Shown here piece by piece: positions 1-6,210 of a stretch of DNA of 9,338 bases; position 1 is the stretch's first letter, and each line of letters starts with the position of its first letter. The position numbers were made by a program, and so were the translations under genes. Below the pieces are notes generated by a model. It was given only the letters and a program-made list of their open reading frames with translations. It was not told the DNA's origin and ran no database searches. The stretch is from JAJFFW01 sp039197915 (GTDB lineage: Bacteria; Pseudomonadota; Alphaproteobacteria; Caulobacterales; Parvularculaceae): positions 1 to 9,338 of the forward strand of contig JBCCTV010000124.1 in NCBI GenBank assembly GCA_039197915.1. The letters run 5' to 3'.

Positions 1-1899
1 CACGTCGTCCAAACTATCGGGCTTCATGGATTTAAGTGTTGCACGCATGCCCGGGCTCTCGAGTTGGAAAACGCCTACCGCGTCTCCTTCGCCCAGTAGC
101 CCAAACGTCTTTTCGTCATTTAAAGGAAGTGCGTGGACATCAATCGAAACACTCATTGACGCCGCCAACGCCACCGCTCGGTCAATTACAGTTAGTGTCT
201 TTAGTCCGAGAAAATCAAACTTCACCAATCCAGCGAGTTCAACCCAACGCATATTAAATTGGGTCGCAGGCATATCAGAACGCGGATCAATGTAGAGTGG
301 AGCCAGCTGTTCTAGCGGCCTGTCGCCAATGACAACGCCGGCGGCGTGCGTTGATGCGTGGCGGTAAAGCCCCTCAAGTTTCAAAGCCGTCGTAATGAGC
401 AGTTCTACTGAGGAATCCTTACTCCGTTCCTCCTGAAGCTTGGGCTCTAATTCAACCGCTTGCTGGAGAGTAACCGGGTTTGCCGGATTATTGGGGACAA
501 GCTTGCACAGACGATCAACTTGACCGAAGGGCATGCCAAGAACCCGGCCAACGTCCCGCAAAACCGCTCGCGCTTGTAACTTTCCGAATGTTATTATTTG
601 CGCAACACGGTCACGGCCATATTTTCCTTGTACGTATTCAATGACCTCGTCCCGCCTTTCCTGGCAGAAGTCGACGTCAAAATCCGGCATTGAAACCCGT
701 TCTGGGTTCAAGAACCGCTCAAACAGCAAACCAAATCGCAGCGGATCTAAATCCGTCACTGTCAGGGCATAGGCGACCAATGAGCCGGCTCCAGAGCCGC
801 GACCGGGACCAACTGGTATGCCTTCTTTTTTTGCCCATTTTATGAAGTCAGCAACGATTAGAAAGTAGCCGGGGAAACCCATTTTATTGATAATCGAGAG
901 CTCAACTTTTAGCCGCTCCCAATAGGCCTCTTCGGGCGCAGCGAGTTCGATCTCTTTAAGTCGCGCAGCTAAGCCATCTTCTGCCTGGCGTTTTAGCTCC
1001 AACTCCTCTGTATCGGTCTCATTCTCGTCGGCATTGGCGGAGTTAAGCGCCGTAAATCGCGGTAAAATGGGGTCCCGGGTTTGAGGCCTGAATGCGCATC
1101 GGTGCGCTATTTCAATAGTCGACGAGATTGCTTCAGGAATATCCGAGAAAAGCGCCGCCATTTCATCGGCGTTTTTAAAGTAATGATCGGACGTGAGGCG
1201 ACGTCGTTCATCTTGATAAACATAAGCGCCTTGCGCGATGCAGATTAACGCGTCGTGGGCGTCATAGTCAGCGCGGGTTGGAAAGAAAGGCTCATTTGTT
1301 GCAACAACGCCAGCCCTATTTTCATAAGCGAAGTTGAGAAGCACATCTTCATAGTGCACAACGGACCGATCGGCGTGACGTTGCAATTCGACATAAAGTC
1401 GGTCGCCGAAAACCCTAGCCAAGTCTTCAAGCGCCGCCCGCGCTTCATCTACCTTTACAGCATCAATCAACGCACTGATTAAGCCGTCAAACCCGCCTGT
1501 TAAACAGAGCAAACCCTCTGAACGTTTATTGAGCCAAGAAAAATCCGCACAGGGACCAATTTCAACGGGGGCATTAAGGTACGCATCTGACGCGAGCGCC
1601 ATCAAGTTCTCGTAACCCAACTCGTTTTGGGCCAATAAAACGAGCCCGCCACGATCATTCTTTAAATCGTCGACGAGGCATGGGTGTGAAAAATCAAGCT
1701 GTATTCCAATTATCGGCTGAATACCGCGACCAGAAAGCGTCTCCGAAACATCGAGCGCGCCAAACAAGTTGTTAGTATCCGTCACGGCGACCGCTGGCAT
1801 CTCAGAGACTTCACACAGCTTAGCCAGCCGATCGACTGGGATCGCCCCCTCCGCCAGGGAATAAGCGGAGTGCAAATGCAGATGTATGAAGTCGCGCAA
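1..1899 (-). CDS. dnaE: DNA polymerase III alpha subunit, DnaE1 type (partial, C-terminal part outside window)
   Basis: This is the catalytic subunit of the replicative DNA polymerase III holoenzyme. The frame is open for 633 codons from a TTG at 1899 to the left edge, about half of a usual DnaE of roughly 1150 residues. The N-terminal PHP domain begins at once with HLHLHS (residues 6-11). The glycine-rich palm motif GPGRGSGAGS starts near residue 364. The motif PDFDVDF (405-411) supplies catalytic D408 and D410, and VKFDFLG supplies D562; these correspond to E. coli D401, D403 and D555, so the polymerase looks active. The intact palm motifs and PHP start fit replicative DnaE1 rather than the mutagenic DnaE2/ImuC paralogue. 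The TTG start is chosen because AGGAG (1907-1911) lies 7 nt upstream and no ATG or GTG occurs between the in-frame TGA at 1930-1932 and this TTG. The gene lies 30 nt behind the small membrane gene and probably shares its promoter. Confidence 0.96.
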   Translation of the reverse strand, partial: MRDFIHLHLHSAYSLAEGAIPVDRLAKLCEVSEMPAVAVTDTNNLFGALDVSETLSGRGIQPIIGIQLDFSHPCLVDDLKNDRGGLVLLAQNELGYENLMALASDAYLNAPVEIGPCADFSWLNKRSEGLLCLTGGFDGLISALIDAVKVDEARAALEDLARVFGDRLYVELQRHADRSVVHYEDVLLNFAYENRAGVVATNEPFFPTRADYDAHDALICIAQGAYVYQDERRRLTSDHYFKNADEMAALFSDIPEAISSTIEIAHRCAFRPQTRDPILPRFTALNSANADENETDTEELELKRQAEDGLAARLKEIELAAPEEAYWERLKVELSIINKMGFPGYFLIVADFIKWAKKEGIPVGPGRGSGAGSLVAYALTVTDLDPLRFGLLFERFLNPERVSMPDFDVDFCQERRDEVIEYVQGKYGRDRVAQIITFGKLQARAVLRDVGRVLGMPFGQVDRLCKLVPNNPANPVTLQQAVELEPKLQEERSKDSSVELLITTALKLEGLYRHASTHAAGVVIGDRPLEQLAPLYIDPRSDMPATQFNMRWVELAGLVKFDFLGLKTLTVIDRAVALAASMSVSIDVHALPLNDEKTFGLLGEGDAVGVFQLESPGMRATLKSMKPDSLDDV

Positions 1900-1929
1900 G
1901 TTTTCGCTCCTAAGCTTTCTTGGGCCCGA

Positions 1930-2037
1930 TCAACTGGCGCCAAACCAGAAAAAAGCGGCGGTCAGTAGCGTTATCAAGACCAGTAGCCCTAGAGCATCTT
2001 TGACAGAGTCGGTTTGATGGTTGTCTGAAAAATCCAT
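1930..2037 (-). CDS. 35-aa single-pass membrane peptide upstream of dnaE; candidate SOS-induced (SidA-like) small protein
   Basis: This is an ATG-to-TGA frame of 35 codons. Its Shine-Dalgarno AGGAGG (2044-2049) is perfect and lies 6 nt before the ATG, the best ribosome binding site in the window. The first 14 residues are polar and mainly acidic (MDFSDNHQTD...). Residues 15-33 form one uninterrupted hydrophobic segment rich in Leu, Phe and Ala with a Trp near its end, typical of a single inner-membrane helix; there is no signal-peptidase site. The gene lies 30 nt before dnaE in the same reading frame, and its promoter region carries two LexA-type boxes. I do not recognise the sequence itself. 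By known biology, the closest analogy is Caulobacter SidA, a 29-residue LexA-controlled inner-membrane inhibitor of division acting on FtsW/FtsN. A similar role here is inference from size, topology and operator only. That it is translated is likely; its function is unproven. Confidence 0.72.
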   Translation of the reverse strand: MDFSDNHQTDSVKDALGLLVLITLLTAAFFWFGAS

Positions 2038-2051
2038 GAATGGCCTCCTTT

Positions 2052-2066
2052 GTTCTTTTTTCGTTC
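2052..2066. promoter_or_regulatory. LexA (SOS) box, perfect GTTC-N7-GTTC
   Basis: GTTC at 2052-2055 and GTTC at 2063-2066 are separated by exactly 7 nt (TTTTTTC). This matches the direct-repeat LexA operator described for alphaproteobacteria (GTTC-N7-GTTC). It overlaps the presumed -10 and start point of the promoter for the small membrane gene and dnaE, a position where a bound repressor would block transcription. Binding itself is inferred. Confidence 0.75.
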
Positions 2067-2091
2067 TATATTCATGTTTTGTTCTTTTCAA
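2065..2091 (-). promoter_or_regulatory. Candidate sigma70-type promoter for the small membrane gene and dnaE
   Basis: On the minus strand TTGAAA (2086-2091) is followed after 15 nt by TATAGA (2065-2070). The spacing is shorter than the usual 17 nt; shifting the -10 by one or two bases (ATAGAA, TAGAAC) restores it at the cost of hexamer match. Transcription would begin near 2058, giving a leader of about 20 nt that contains the AGGAGG site. Both LexA-type boxes lie inside this promoter. Confidence 0.5.
2070..2084. promoter_or_regulatory. Second LexA-type box, ATTC-N7-GTTC
   Basis: ATTC (2070-2073) and GTTC (2081-2084) are also separated by 7 nt, one mismatch from the consensus. It begins 18 bp from the start of the first box, under two helical turns, and falls in the spacer between the presumed -35 and -10 hexamers. 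Tandem boxes of this kind suggest strong or cooperative repression, but a chance match of the weaker box in this AT-rich stretch is possible. Confidence 0.55.
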
Positions 2092-2156
2092 GCGCTAAAT
2101 TTCCTGGTATTCAAAAAACCATGGAATGGTGTGGAAGACGATTAGAGGCGTTAACG

Positions 2157-2555
2157 ATGTTTCGGGCCATTGCGAGCGCATTGATCTATTTTTTGGCTTT
2201 GATGCCTTTCTTAGCGGCGTCTTTAAGCGGGAACGCGGCGGCGCAAAAAACCGTAAACTCGTTTGAAAACGAGGATCGGACCTTCAAAGCAATTTTTGCT
2301 GTGCGAGGGTTTATCTTTCCCGCGAGTTCAACCGAACTAATCGACGAAAACGAAATCGCGAGTTTGGACTGCGAAAAGCTTTGGGCGGCTCGAAACGAGA
2401 TTTTCTATCGCAATGGCTACTGTTTCGCTGACCAGCGGGGCGCTCGCTATTTTGGGACAAGCAACTGCAGAAGATCAGGCGAACCAAGACTAAGTGAATT
2501 GGAGCGACGTAATGTGCGACGCGTCCGTTCTGCTGAACGGGAGAAAGGATGCTAA
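2157..2555 (+). CDS. Secreted YARHG-domain protein
   Basis: The predicted product is 132 residues. The first 29 or so look like a Sec signal peptide: a short basic start, a hydrophobic core, then NAAAQ with probable cleavage after AAA (about residue 29). The C-terminal half matches the YARHG domain pattern: LWAARNEIFYRNGYCF (residues 75-90), then RYF, then a basic ER-rich end with the terminal GC. Four cysteines (72, 89, 104, 132) follow the spacing seen in exported YARHG proteins and may form disulfides. The exact role of the domain is unknown; it is common in extracytoplasmic bacterial proteins. I place the start at the ATG of 2157 because it gives a clean signal peptide and AGAGG lies at 2144-2148. 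An in-frame ATG at 2121 and the open frame further upstream are less likely. It is transcribed divergently from the small membrane gene and dnaE and shares their operator region. Confidence 0.8.
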   Translation: MFRAIASALIYFLALMPFLAASLSGNAAAQKTVNSFENEDRTFKAIFAVRGFIFPASSTELIDENEIASLDCEKLWAARNEIFYRNGYCFADQRGARYFGTSNCRRSGEPRLSELERRNVRRVRSAEREKGC

Positions 2556-2582
2556 TTAGTTGGGCAAAATGGCGCTTTCTCG

Positions 2583-2640
2583 GCGCGTCAAATGCTAAGC
2601 AACCCGAGACTTGCCCCGACGGGACGCGCAGTTTTTTCTT
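2583..2640 (+). terminator. Probable Rho-independent terminator after the YARHG gene
   Basis: GCGCGTC (2583-2589) pairs perfectly with GACGCGC (2623-2629). A nested CCCG/CGGG helix is possible within the large loop, competing for one base of the outer stem. A run of six T begins at 2632 and continues as CTT. The stem lies 28 nt past the YARHG stop codon. The long loop makes it less canonical than the petC terminator. Confidence 0.5.
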
Positions 2641-2665
2641 GCCGCATCGGCGGCGTTGTTTTATT
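2641..2665 (+). terminator. Second small hairpin with T-rich tail, possible backup terminator
   Basis: GCCGC (2641-2645), loop ATCG, GCGGC (2650-2654), then GTTGTTTTATT. The 5-bp stem is short but GC-only with a tetraloop, directly behind the first T tract. It could act as a tandem terminator. No promoter or gene is evident in this stretch. Confidence 0.3.
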
Positions 2666-2678
2666 CCGCCTTCTCAAT

Positions 2679-2718
2679 CGATTACGCGCAGCATCCGTGA
2701 ATGCCTATCGGGTAATCG
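2679..2718 (+). other. Inverted repeat in the rplY leader region
   Basis: CGATTAC (2679-2685) and GTAATCG (2712-2718) form a perfect 7-bp inverted repeat. Inside it GCAT (2691-2694) and ATGC (2701-2704) can form a second short helix with a six-base loop. It lies 47 nt before the rplY start codon. It could be a leader-RNA structure, a regulator site or chance; no function can be assigned from sequence. Confidence 0.3.
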
Positions 2719-2765
2719 TCTCAGATTTAGCACTATGCTTCCGCTAACCATAAGGACGCCTACCG

Positions 2766-3410
2766 ATGGCCGACGTCGATGTTTTTGATTGCGAAATTCG
2801 TAAGCGCACTGGCACTGGGGGCGCTCGCGCGGTCCGCCGCGATGGCTGGGTCCCAGCGGTTCTCTACGGCGGCGGAGAGCCCGTACCGATAAAACTGCGG
2901 TTTAACCAAGTGAATAATGCGCATCGCTCTGGACGCATGAATGCGCGCCTTGCTCAGATTGATGTGGTGGGCGAAGACGGTCTGCAGCCAGTTATCGCCA
3001 GGGAAGTTCAGGTCGATCCTGTAAAGGGTATGCCTGTGCATGTGGATTTGATGCGTGTTGATGAAACGACGCGCATTAATGTTGAAGTGCCCGTGCGCTT
3101 CACTAACGAAGAAGAGTCGCCTGGCCTTAAGCGTGGAGGTGTTCTGAACGTCGTTCGTTACACGGTCGAAGTGTATGCGCCGGCGACGGCCATCCCGGAA
3201 TTTTTTGAAGCCGACGTTAGCGAATTGGATCTTGGAGACACGCTTCATTTCTCGAAGCTGACCTTGCCCACAGGCGTAGAGCCAACAATCACCGATCGCG
3301 ATTTCACAATCGCAACGGTTGCAGCGCCGTCTTCCGTGAAATCGGCGGCGCAAGGTGGCGAAGAAGCGGACGAGGCGACAGAAGCAGAGGCGGAAGCAGA
3401 GAGCGAATAA
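2766..3410 (+). CDS. rplY: 50S ribosomal protein bL25, long CTC-type
   Basis: bL25 binds 5S rRNA in the central protuberance of the large ribosomal subunit. The 214-residue product is the long general-stress/CTC form rather than the roughly 94-residue E. coli form. The N-terminal part (about 1-95) is the 5S-binding domain, including the stretch around RRDGWVPAVLYGGGE and the later VHVDLMRVD. The second beta-rich domain follows (about 96-185, RINVEVPVRF to the ITDRDF region), then an Ala/Glu-rich acidic tail (about 192-214) typical of the family. The start ATG has AAGGA at 2752-2756, 9 nt upstream. The rplY-pth-ychF order is common in alphaproteobacteria; a gene for ribose-phosphate pyrophosphokinase, often found just upstream, is not present here. 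Confidence 0.96.
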   Translation: MADVDVFDCEIRKRTGTGGARAVRRDGWVPAVLYGGGEPVPIKLRFNQVNNAHRSGRMNARLAQIDVVGEDGLQPVIAREVQVDPVKGMPVHVDLMRVDETTRINVEVPVRFTNEEESPGLKRGGVLNVVRYTVEVYAPATAIPEFFEADVSELDLGDTLHFSKLTLPTGVEPTITDRDFTIATVAAPSSVKSAAQGGEEADEATEAEAEAESE

Positions 3411-3494
3411 CGGCTCAGCTGCGCCTTTCGGGGCGACCTGGAGTGCGGCACTTTATTGCTTCAACGTTGGCGGTAATTAGATGACAGCCGGAAC

Positions 3495-3508
3495 AGCGCT
3501 GGAGCGCT
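3495..3508 (+). promoter_or_regulatory. Hairpin presenting the pth ribosome binding site in its loop
   Basis: AGCGC (3495-3499) pairs with GCGCT (3504-3508) around a UGGA loop, ending 3 nt before the GTG start of pth. The Shine-Dalgarno GGAG (3501-3504) lies in the loop and the first stem base. A 5-bp GC-rich stem could tune translation initiation of pth; this is inference from the sequence. Confidence 0.4.
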
Positions 3509-3511
3509 TTC

Positions 3512-4213
3512 GTGACACTTCTTGTAGTAGGGCTCGGTAATCCGGGAAAGAAATACGAACGAAACCGTCACAATGTCGGGTTCATGGCGGTAGACAGCAT
3601 CTCTGCAAAATGGGGTGAGCAAAACTGGCGATCGAAATTCGATGGGGTTTTCCAATCCGCAACCATCGATGGCGTGGCAGAAAAAATTGTTTTGCTGAAG
3701 CCTACGACATTCATGAATGACTCGGGCCGAAGCGTGGGCCAAGCGGCGAAGTTCTTCCAAATAGCACCAGAAAACACGATCGTCTTTTATGACGAACTTG
3801 ATCTGGCGCCCGGAAAAGTAAAAGCCAAAACAGGCGGCGGAAGCGCCGGGCACAATGGCGTCAAATCAATCGTATCAGCCATTGGCCCGGATTTTAGGCG
3901 TGTACGGATGGGCATAGGTCACCCGGGTGATAAAGCCCGCGTGCTCGGGTATGTGCTTGGCGATTTCGCAAAATCCGACGAGGTTTGGCTATCGCCCCTA
4001 CTCTCTGCAATCGCCGACGCAGCGCCAGCGCTCGCCGGAACGGACGCCGCTTTCACGACTGCTCTGGCGGTCGCCCGCGAGCCGGCGGTTGCGGCCAAAA
4101 CCGCGGCGCAAAGAACGAAAATTAAAGCTACACCGTGTACGGAAGAAGCGAAAAGCGCCGGTGCAAGCAATCCATTCGCGGACGCGTTGCAAAACTTAAA
4201 GCGGGAGACGTAA
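3512..4213 (+). CDS. pth: Peptidyl-tRNA hydrolase
   Basis: Pth cleaves the ester bond of peptidyl-tRNAs that drop off ribosomes, recycling tRNA in the cytoplasm. All signature residues are visible: GLGNPG with N10, catalytic H20 in RHNVGF, FMNDSG with N69, YDELDL with D94, and GHNGV with N115, matching E. coli N10, H20, N68, D93 and N114. The protein has 233 residues against about 194 in E. coli; the extra length is an Ala/Lys-rich C-terminal extension after residue 185, seen in many alphaproteobacterial Pth proteins and probably disordered. The start is GTG, supported by GGAG at 3501-3504 and by the family N-terminus (LLVVGLGNPG). It follows rplY by 101 nt and precedes ychF by 5 nt, so pth and ychF are very probably co-transcribed. 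Confidence 0.96.
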   Translation: MTLLVVGLGNPGKKYERNRHNVGFMAVDSISAKWGEQNWRSKFDGVFQSATIDGVAEKIVLLKPTTFMNDSGRSVGQAAKFFQIAPENTIVFYDELDLAPGKVKAKTGGGSAGHNGVKSIVSAIGPDFRRVRMGIGHPGDKARVLGYVLGDFAKSDEVWLSPLLSAIADAAPALAGTDAAFTTALAVAREPAVAAKTAAQRTKIKATPCTEEAKSAGASNPFADALQNLKRET

Positions 4214-4218
4214 CCACG

Positions 4219-5316
4219 ATGGGGTTTAAATGCGGGATCGTCGGTCTACCGAATGTTGGGAAATCTACGCTGTTCAACGCGCTTACAAAAACGGCTGCGG
4301 CGCAGGCGGAAAACTACCCTTTCTGCACCATCGAGCCTAATATTGGAGACGTCGCTGTCCCAGAACCTCGGCTCCCGGCGCTCGCAAAGATTTCGAATTC
4401 GCAGGAAGTCATCCCGGCGCGCATGCAATTCGTGGATATCGCGGGGCTCGTAAAAGGAGCGAGCAAGGGCGAAGGGCTAGGCAACCAGTTTCTCGCTAAC
4501 ATTCGCGAAGTTGATGCTGTGATCTACGTATTGCGGTGCTTCGAAGATGACGACATTACCCATGTCGCTGGCACAGTTGATCCGATTGCGGACTTTGACG
4601 TTGTTGAAACCGAACTGATGCTTGCCGATTTGGAGAGCCTGGAGAAACGACGGGTCAACCTTGAAAAGCGGGTTCGGGGCCAAGACAAAGACGCTAAAGT
4701 AGAGCTCGCATTGGTGGATCGAGCGCTCGATTGCTTGAGGGACGGCGCCCCTGCGCGCCGTGCGAGCGTTGACGATGACGAAGCGAAGGCATGGAAGGGG
4801 CTGCAGCTATTAACCGCCAAACCAATTTTGTTCGTCGCAAATGTTGATGAAGTGTCGGCGTCATCCGGCAATACATTTTCGGCCGCAGTAAGCGAGCGCG
4901 CGACAGAAGAGAAAGCGGCCTGCGTAATCATCTCTGCGAAAATCGAAGCGGAGCTCGCACAGCTCGATGACGAGGAGCAAGCAGAATATTTAGAGTCGCT
5001 GGGCCTCACTGAGCCGGGTCTCAATCGATTAATCCGAGAAGGGTATTCGCTCTTAGGCCTGCAGACATATTTTACAAGCGGGCCCAAAGAGACCCGCGCT
5101 TGGACCGTGAAAGTCGGGGCCACGGCGCCGCAAGCCGCCGGTGTCATTCACACAGATTTCGAACGCGGGTTCATCCGTGCTGAGACGATATCGTTCGATG
5201 ATTACGTTGCTCTCGACGGTGAGCAAGGCGCTAAAGACGCCGGCAAAATGCGCTTAGAGGGAAAAGACTACGTCGTGCAAGACGGCGACGTTATGTTATT
5301 TCGTTTCAACGCCTGA
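4219..5316 (+). CDS. ychF: Redox- and ribosome-associated ATPase YchF (Obg family, OLA1-like)
   Basis: YchF is a universally conserved P-loop NTPase that prefers ATP over GTP and binds ribosomes; it has been linked to translation control and oxidative stress. The 365-residue length matches the family. The P-loop is GLPNVGKST (9-17), the switch II region contains DIAGLVKGASKGEGLGN (73-89), and the specificity motif is NVDE (208-211) in place of the NKxD of GTPases, which fits ATP use. A helical insertion (about 125-195) and a C-terminal TGS domain (about 280-365, containing AWTVKVGATAPQAA) complete the fold. The start is the ATG at 4219, which gives the standard MGFKCGIVG N-terminus; the frame stays open to 4135 but only inside pth. 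GGGAG at 4203-4207 is the likely ribosome binding site. The last 21 bp overlap the 3' end of mtnP on the other strand. Confidence 0.97.
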   Translation: MGFKCGIVGLPNVGKSTLFNALTKTAAAQAENYPFCTIEPNIGDVAVPEPRLPALAKISNSQEVIPARMQFVDIAGLVKGASKGEGLGNQFLANIREVDAVIYVLRCFEDDDITHVAGTVDPIADFDVVETELMLADLESLEKRRVNLEKRVRGQDKDAKVELALVDRALDCLRDGAPARRASVDDDEAKAWKGLQLLTAKPILFVANVDEVSASSGNTFSAAVSERATEEKAACVIISAKIEAELAQLDDEEQAEYLESLGLTEPGLNRLIREGYSLLGLQTYFTSGPKETRAWTVKVGATAPQAAGVIHTDFERGFIRAETISFDDYVALDGEQGAKDAGKMRLEGKDYVVQDGDVMLFRFNA

Positions 5317-6210
5317 CGCTGTTGCCGCTTCGTTGGCCAAAAAACGCCCGGCAATTGCATCGAGTTTTTGAATAAGTTCTGGGTCGCGCGCCCGTTTCGG
5401 CGTAATGACGGCGTTATCTAGACACTTTTCGATCCCCGCATCAGTGGGCGTGCGGCGACCGGTCAGTCGCTCGGTTGCGGCAATCAACGTTTTTTGTGCG
5501 CGCTCGGCGTTTGCGTTCATGACTGCGATAACATTTGCAACGTCGACATCCTCTTCGTCTTCATGCCAACAATCATAATCAGTGACCATGGCGACGCATG
5601 CATAGGGAAGTTCCGCTTCCCGGGCCAGGCGCGCTTCCGGCATGTTCGTCATACCGATAACGTCGGCGCCCCATTGCCGAAAAAGCTGGGATTCTGCGTA
5701 GGTCGAAAATTGCGGGCCATTAATGCATACATAGGTCCCGCCCATATGGGTTGTCGCCCCGACGCCCAAGGCACTCTCATGCAGAACGGACGCCAACGCC
5801 TGGCAAATCGGCCTAGCCATAGACACATGGGCGACGAACCCGTCGCCAAAAAAGCTTGAGGGTCTGCCGTTTGTGCGATCAATATACTGATCAACAATAA
5901 CGAAATCGCCCGGCGCATGCGCTTCACGAAGTGATCCGCATGCAGAGAAGGAAATAATGTCCGTTACGCCAAGACGTTTCATCGCGTCAATGTTTGCGCG
6001 GTAGTTGATAGTGTCAGGCGCTAAATGATGTCCGAAACCGTGACGCGCCAGGAAAACGAGAGCAACACCACCCAGCCGTCCCCGTCGGAACCGTCCGGAC
6101 GGACTGCCCCACGGGCTTTCAACCGTTACATCTTCGACGTCTGATAGTCCGGAAATGTCATAGAGGCCTGAGCCGCCGATTACGCCAATTACTCTCTCTT
6201 CGCCGATCAC
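5296..6210 (-). CDS. mtnP: S-methyl-5'-thioadenosine phosphorylase
   Basis: MtnP phosphorolyses methylthioadenosine, a by-product of polyamine and homoserine-lactone synthesis, to adenine and methylthioribose-1-phosphate. The 304-residue protein has the PNP/MTAP family-2 motifs in order: GGSGLY (12-17), RHGFGH (56-61), NYRANI (69-74), SACGSL (89-94), GGTYVCINGPQFSTYAES (157-174), IGMTNMPEA (185-193) and TDYDCW (210-215). The Asp pair at 211/213 with the following CW favours the 6-amino purine MTA over inosine or guanosine. The start is a GTG whose bases form the GTGA overlap with the stop codon of the TerB-like gene, so translation is probably coupled. The C-terminal tail runs 21 bp into the 3' end of ychF from the opposite strand. 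Confidence 0.95.
   Translation of the reverse strand: MIGEERVIGVIGGSGLYDISGLSDVEDVTVESPWGSPSGRFRRGRLGGVALVFLARHGFGHHLAPDTINYRANIDAMKRLGVTDIISFSACGSLREAHAPGDFVIVDQYIDRTNGRPSSFFGDGFVAHVSMARPICQALASVLHESALGVGATTHMGGTYVCINGPQFSTYAESQLFRQWGADVIGMTNMPEARLAREAELPYACVAMVTDYDCWHEDEEDVDVANVIAVMNANAERAQKTLIAATERLTGRRTPTDAGIEKCLDNAVITPKRARDPELIQKLDAIAGRFLANEAATASGVETK

Noticed and set aside
1..1899. DnaE2/ImuC (mutagenic polymerase) identity, suggested by the LexA boxes
   Set aside because: The HLHLHS PHP start, GPGRGSGAGS and PDFDVDF motifs follow DnaE1, and no imuA or imuB is adjacent.
2040..2156. Longer YARHG start near 2040
   Set aside because: It would place the LexA boxes and divergent promoter inside the coding region and put 39 residues before a clean signal peptide.
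2556..2765. tRNA or other structural RNA gene in the longest gap
   Set aside because: No cloverleaf arms, TTCRANY-like T loop or CCA-end acceptor stem could be matched on either strand by eye.
2549..2788. 79-codon plus-strand frame overlapping the YARHG stop (ATGCTAA)
   Set aside because: The translation has no recognisable pattern, it runs through the hairpins and into rplY, and the overlap start lacks other support.
2760..3353. 197-codon minus-strand frame opposite rplY
   Set aside because: It lies entirely within the well-supported bL25 gene in a complementary frame and has a His/Arg-rich, non-protein-like composition.
3422..3435. CGCC/GGCG hairpin after rplY as a terminator
   Set aside because: The stem is only 4 bp and no T tract follows; pth could be read through from rplY.
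4135..4218. Upstream start for ychF
   Set aside because: The extra 28 residues are inside pth and do not belong to the conserved MGFKCGIVG N-terminus.
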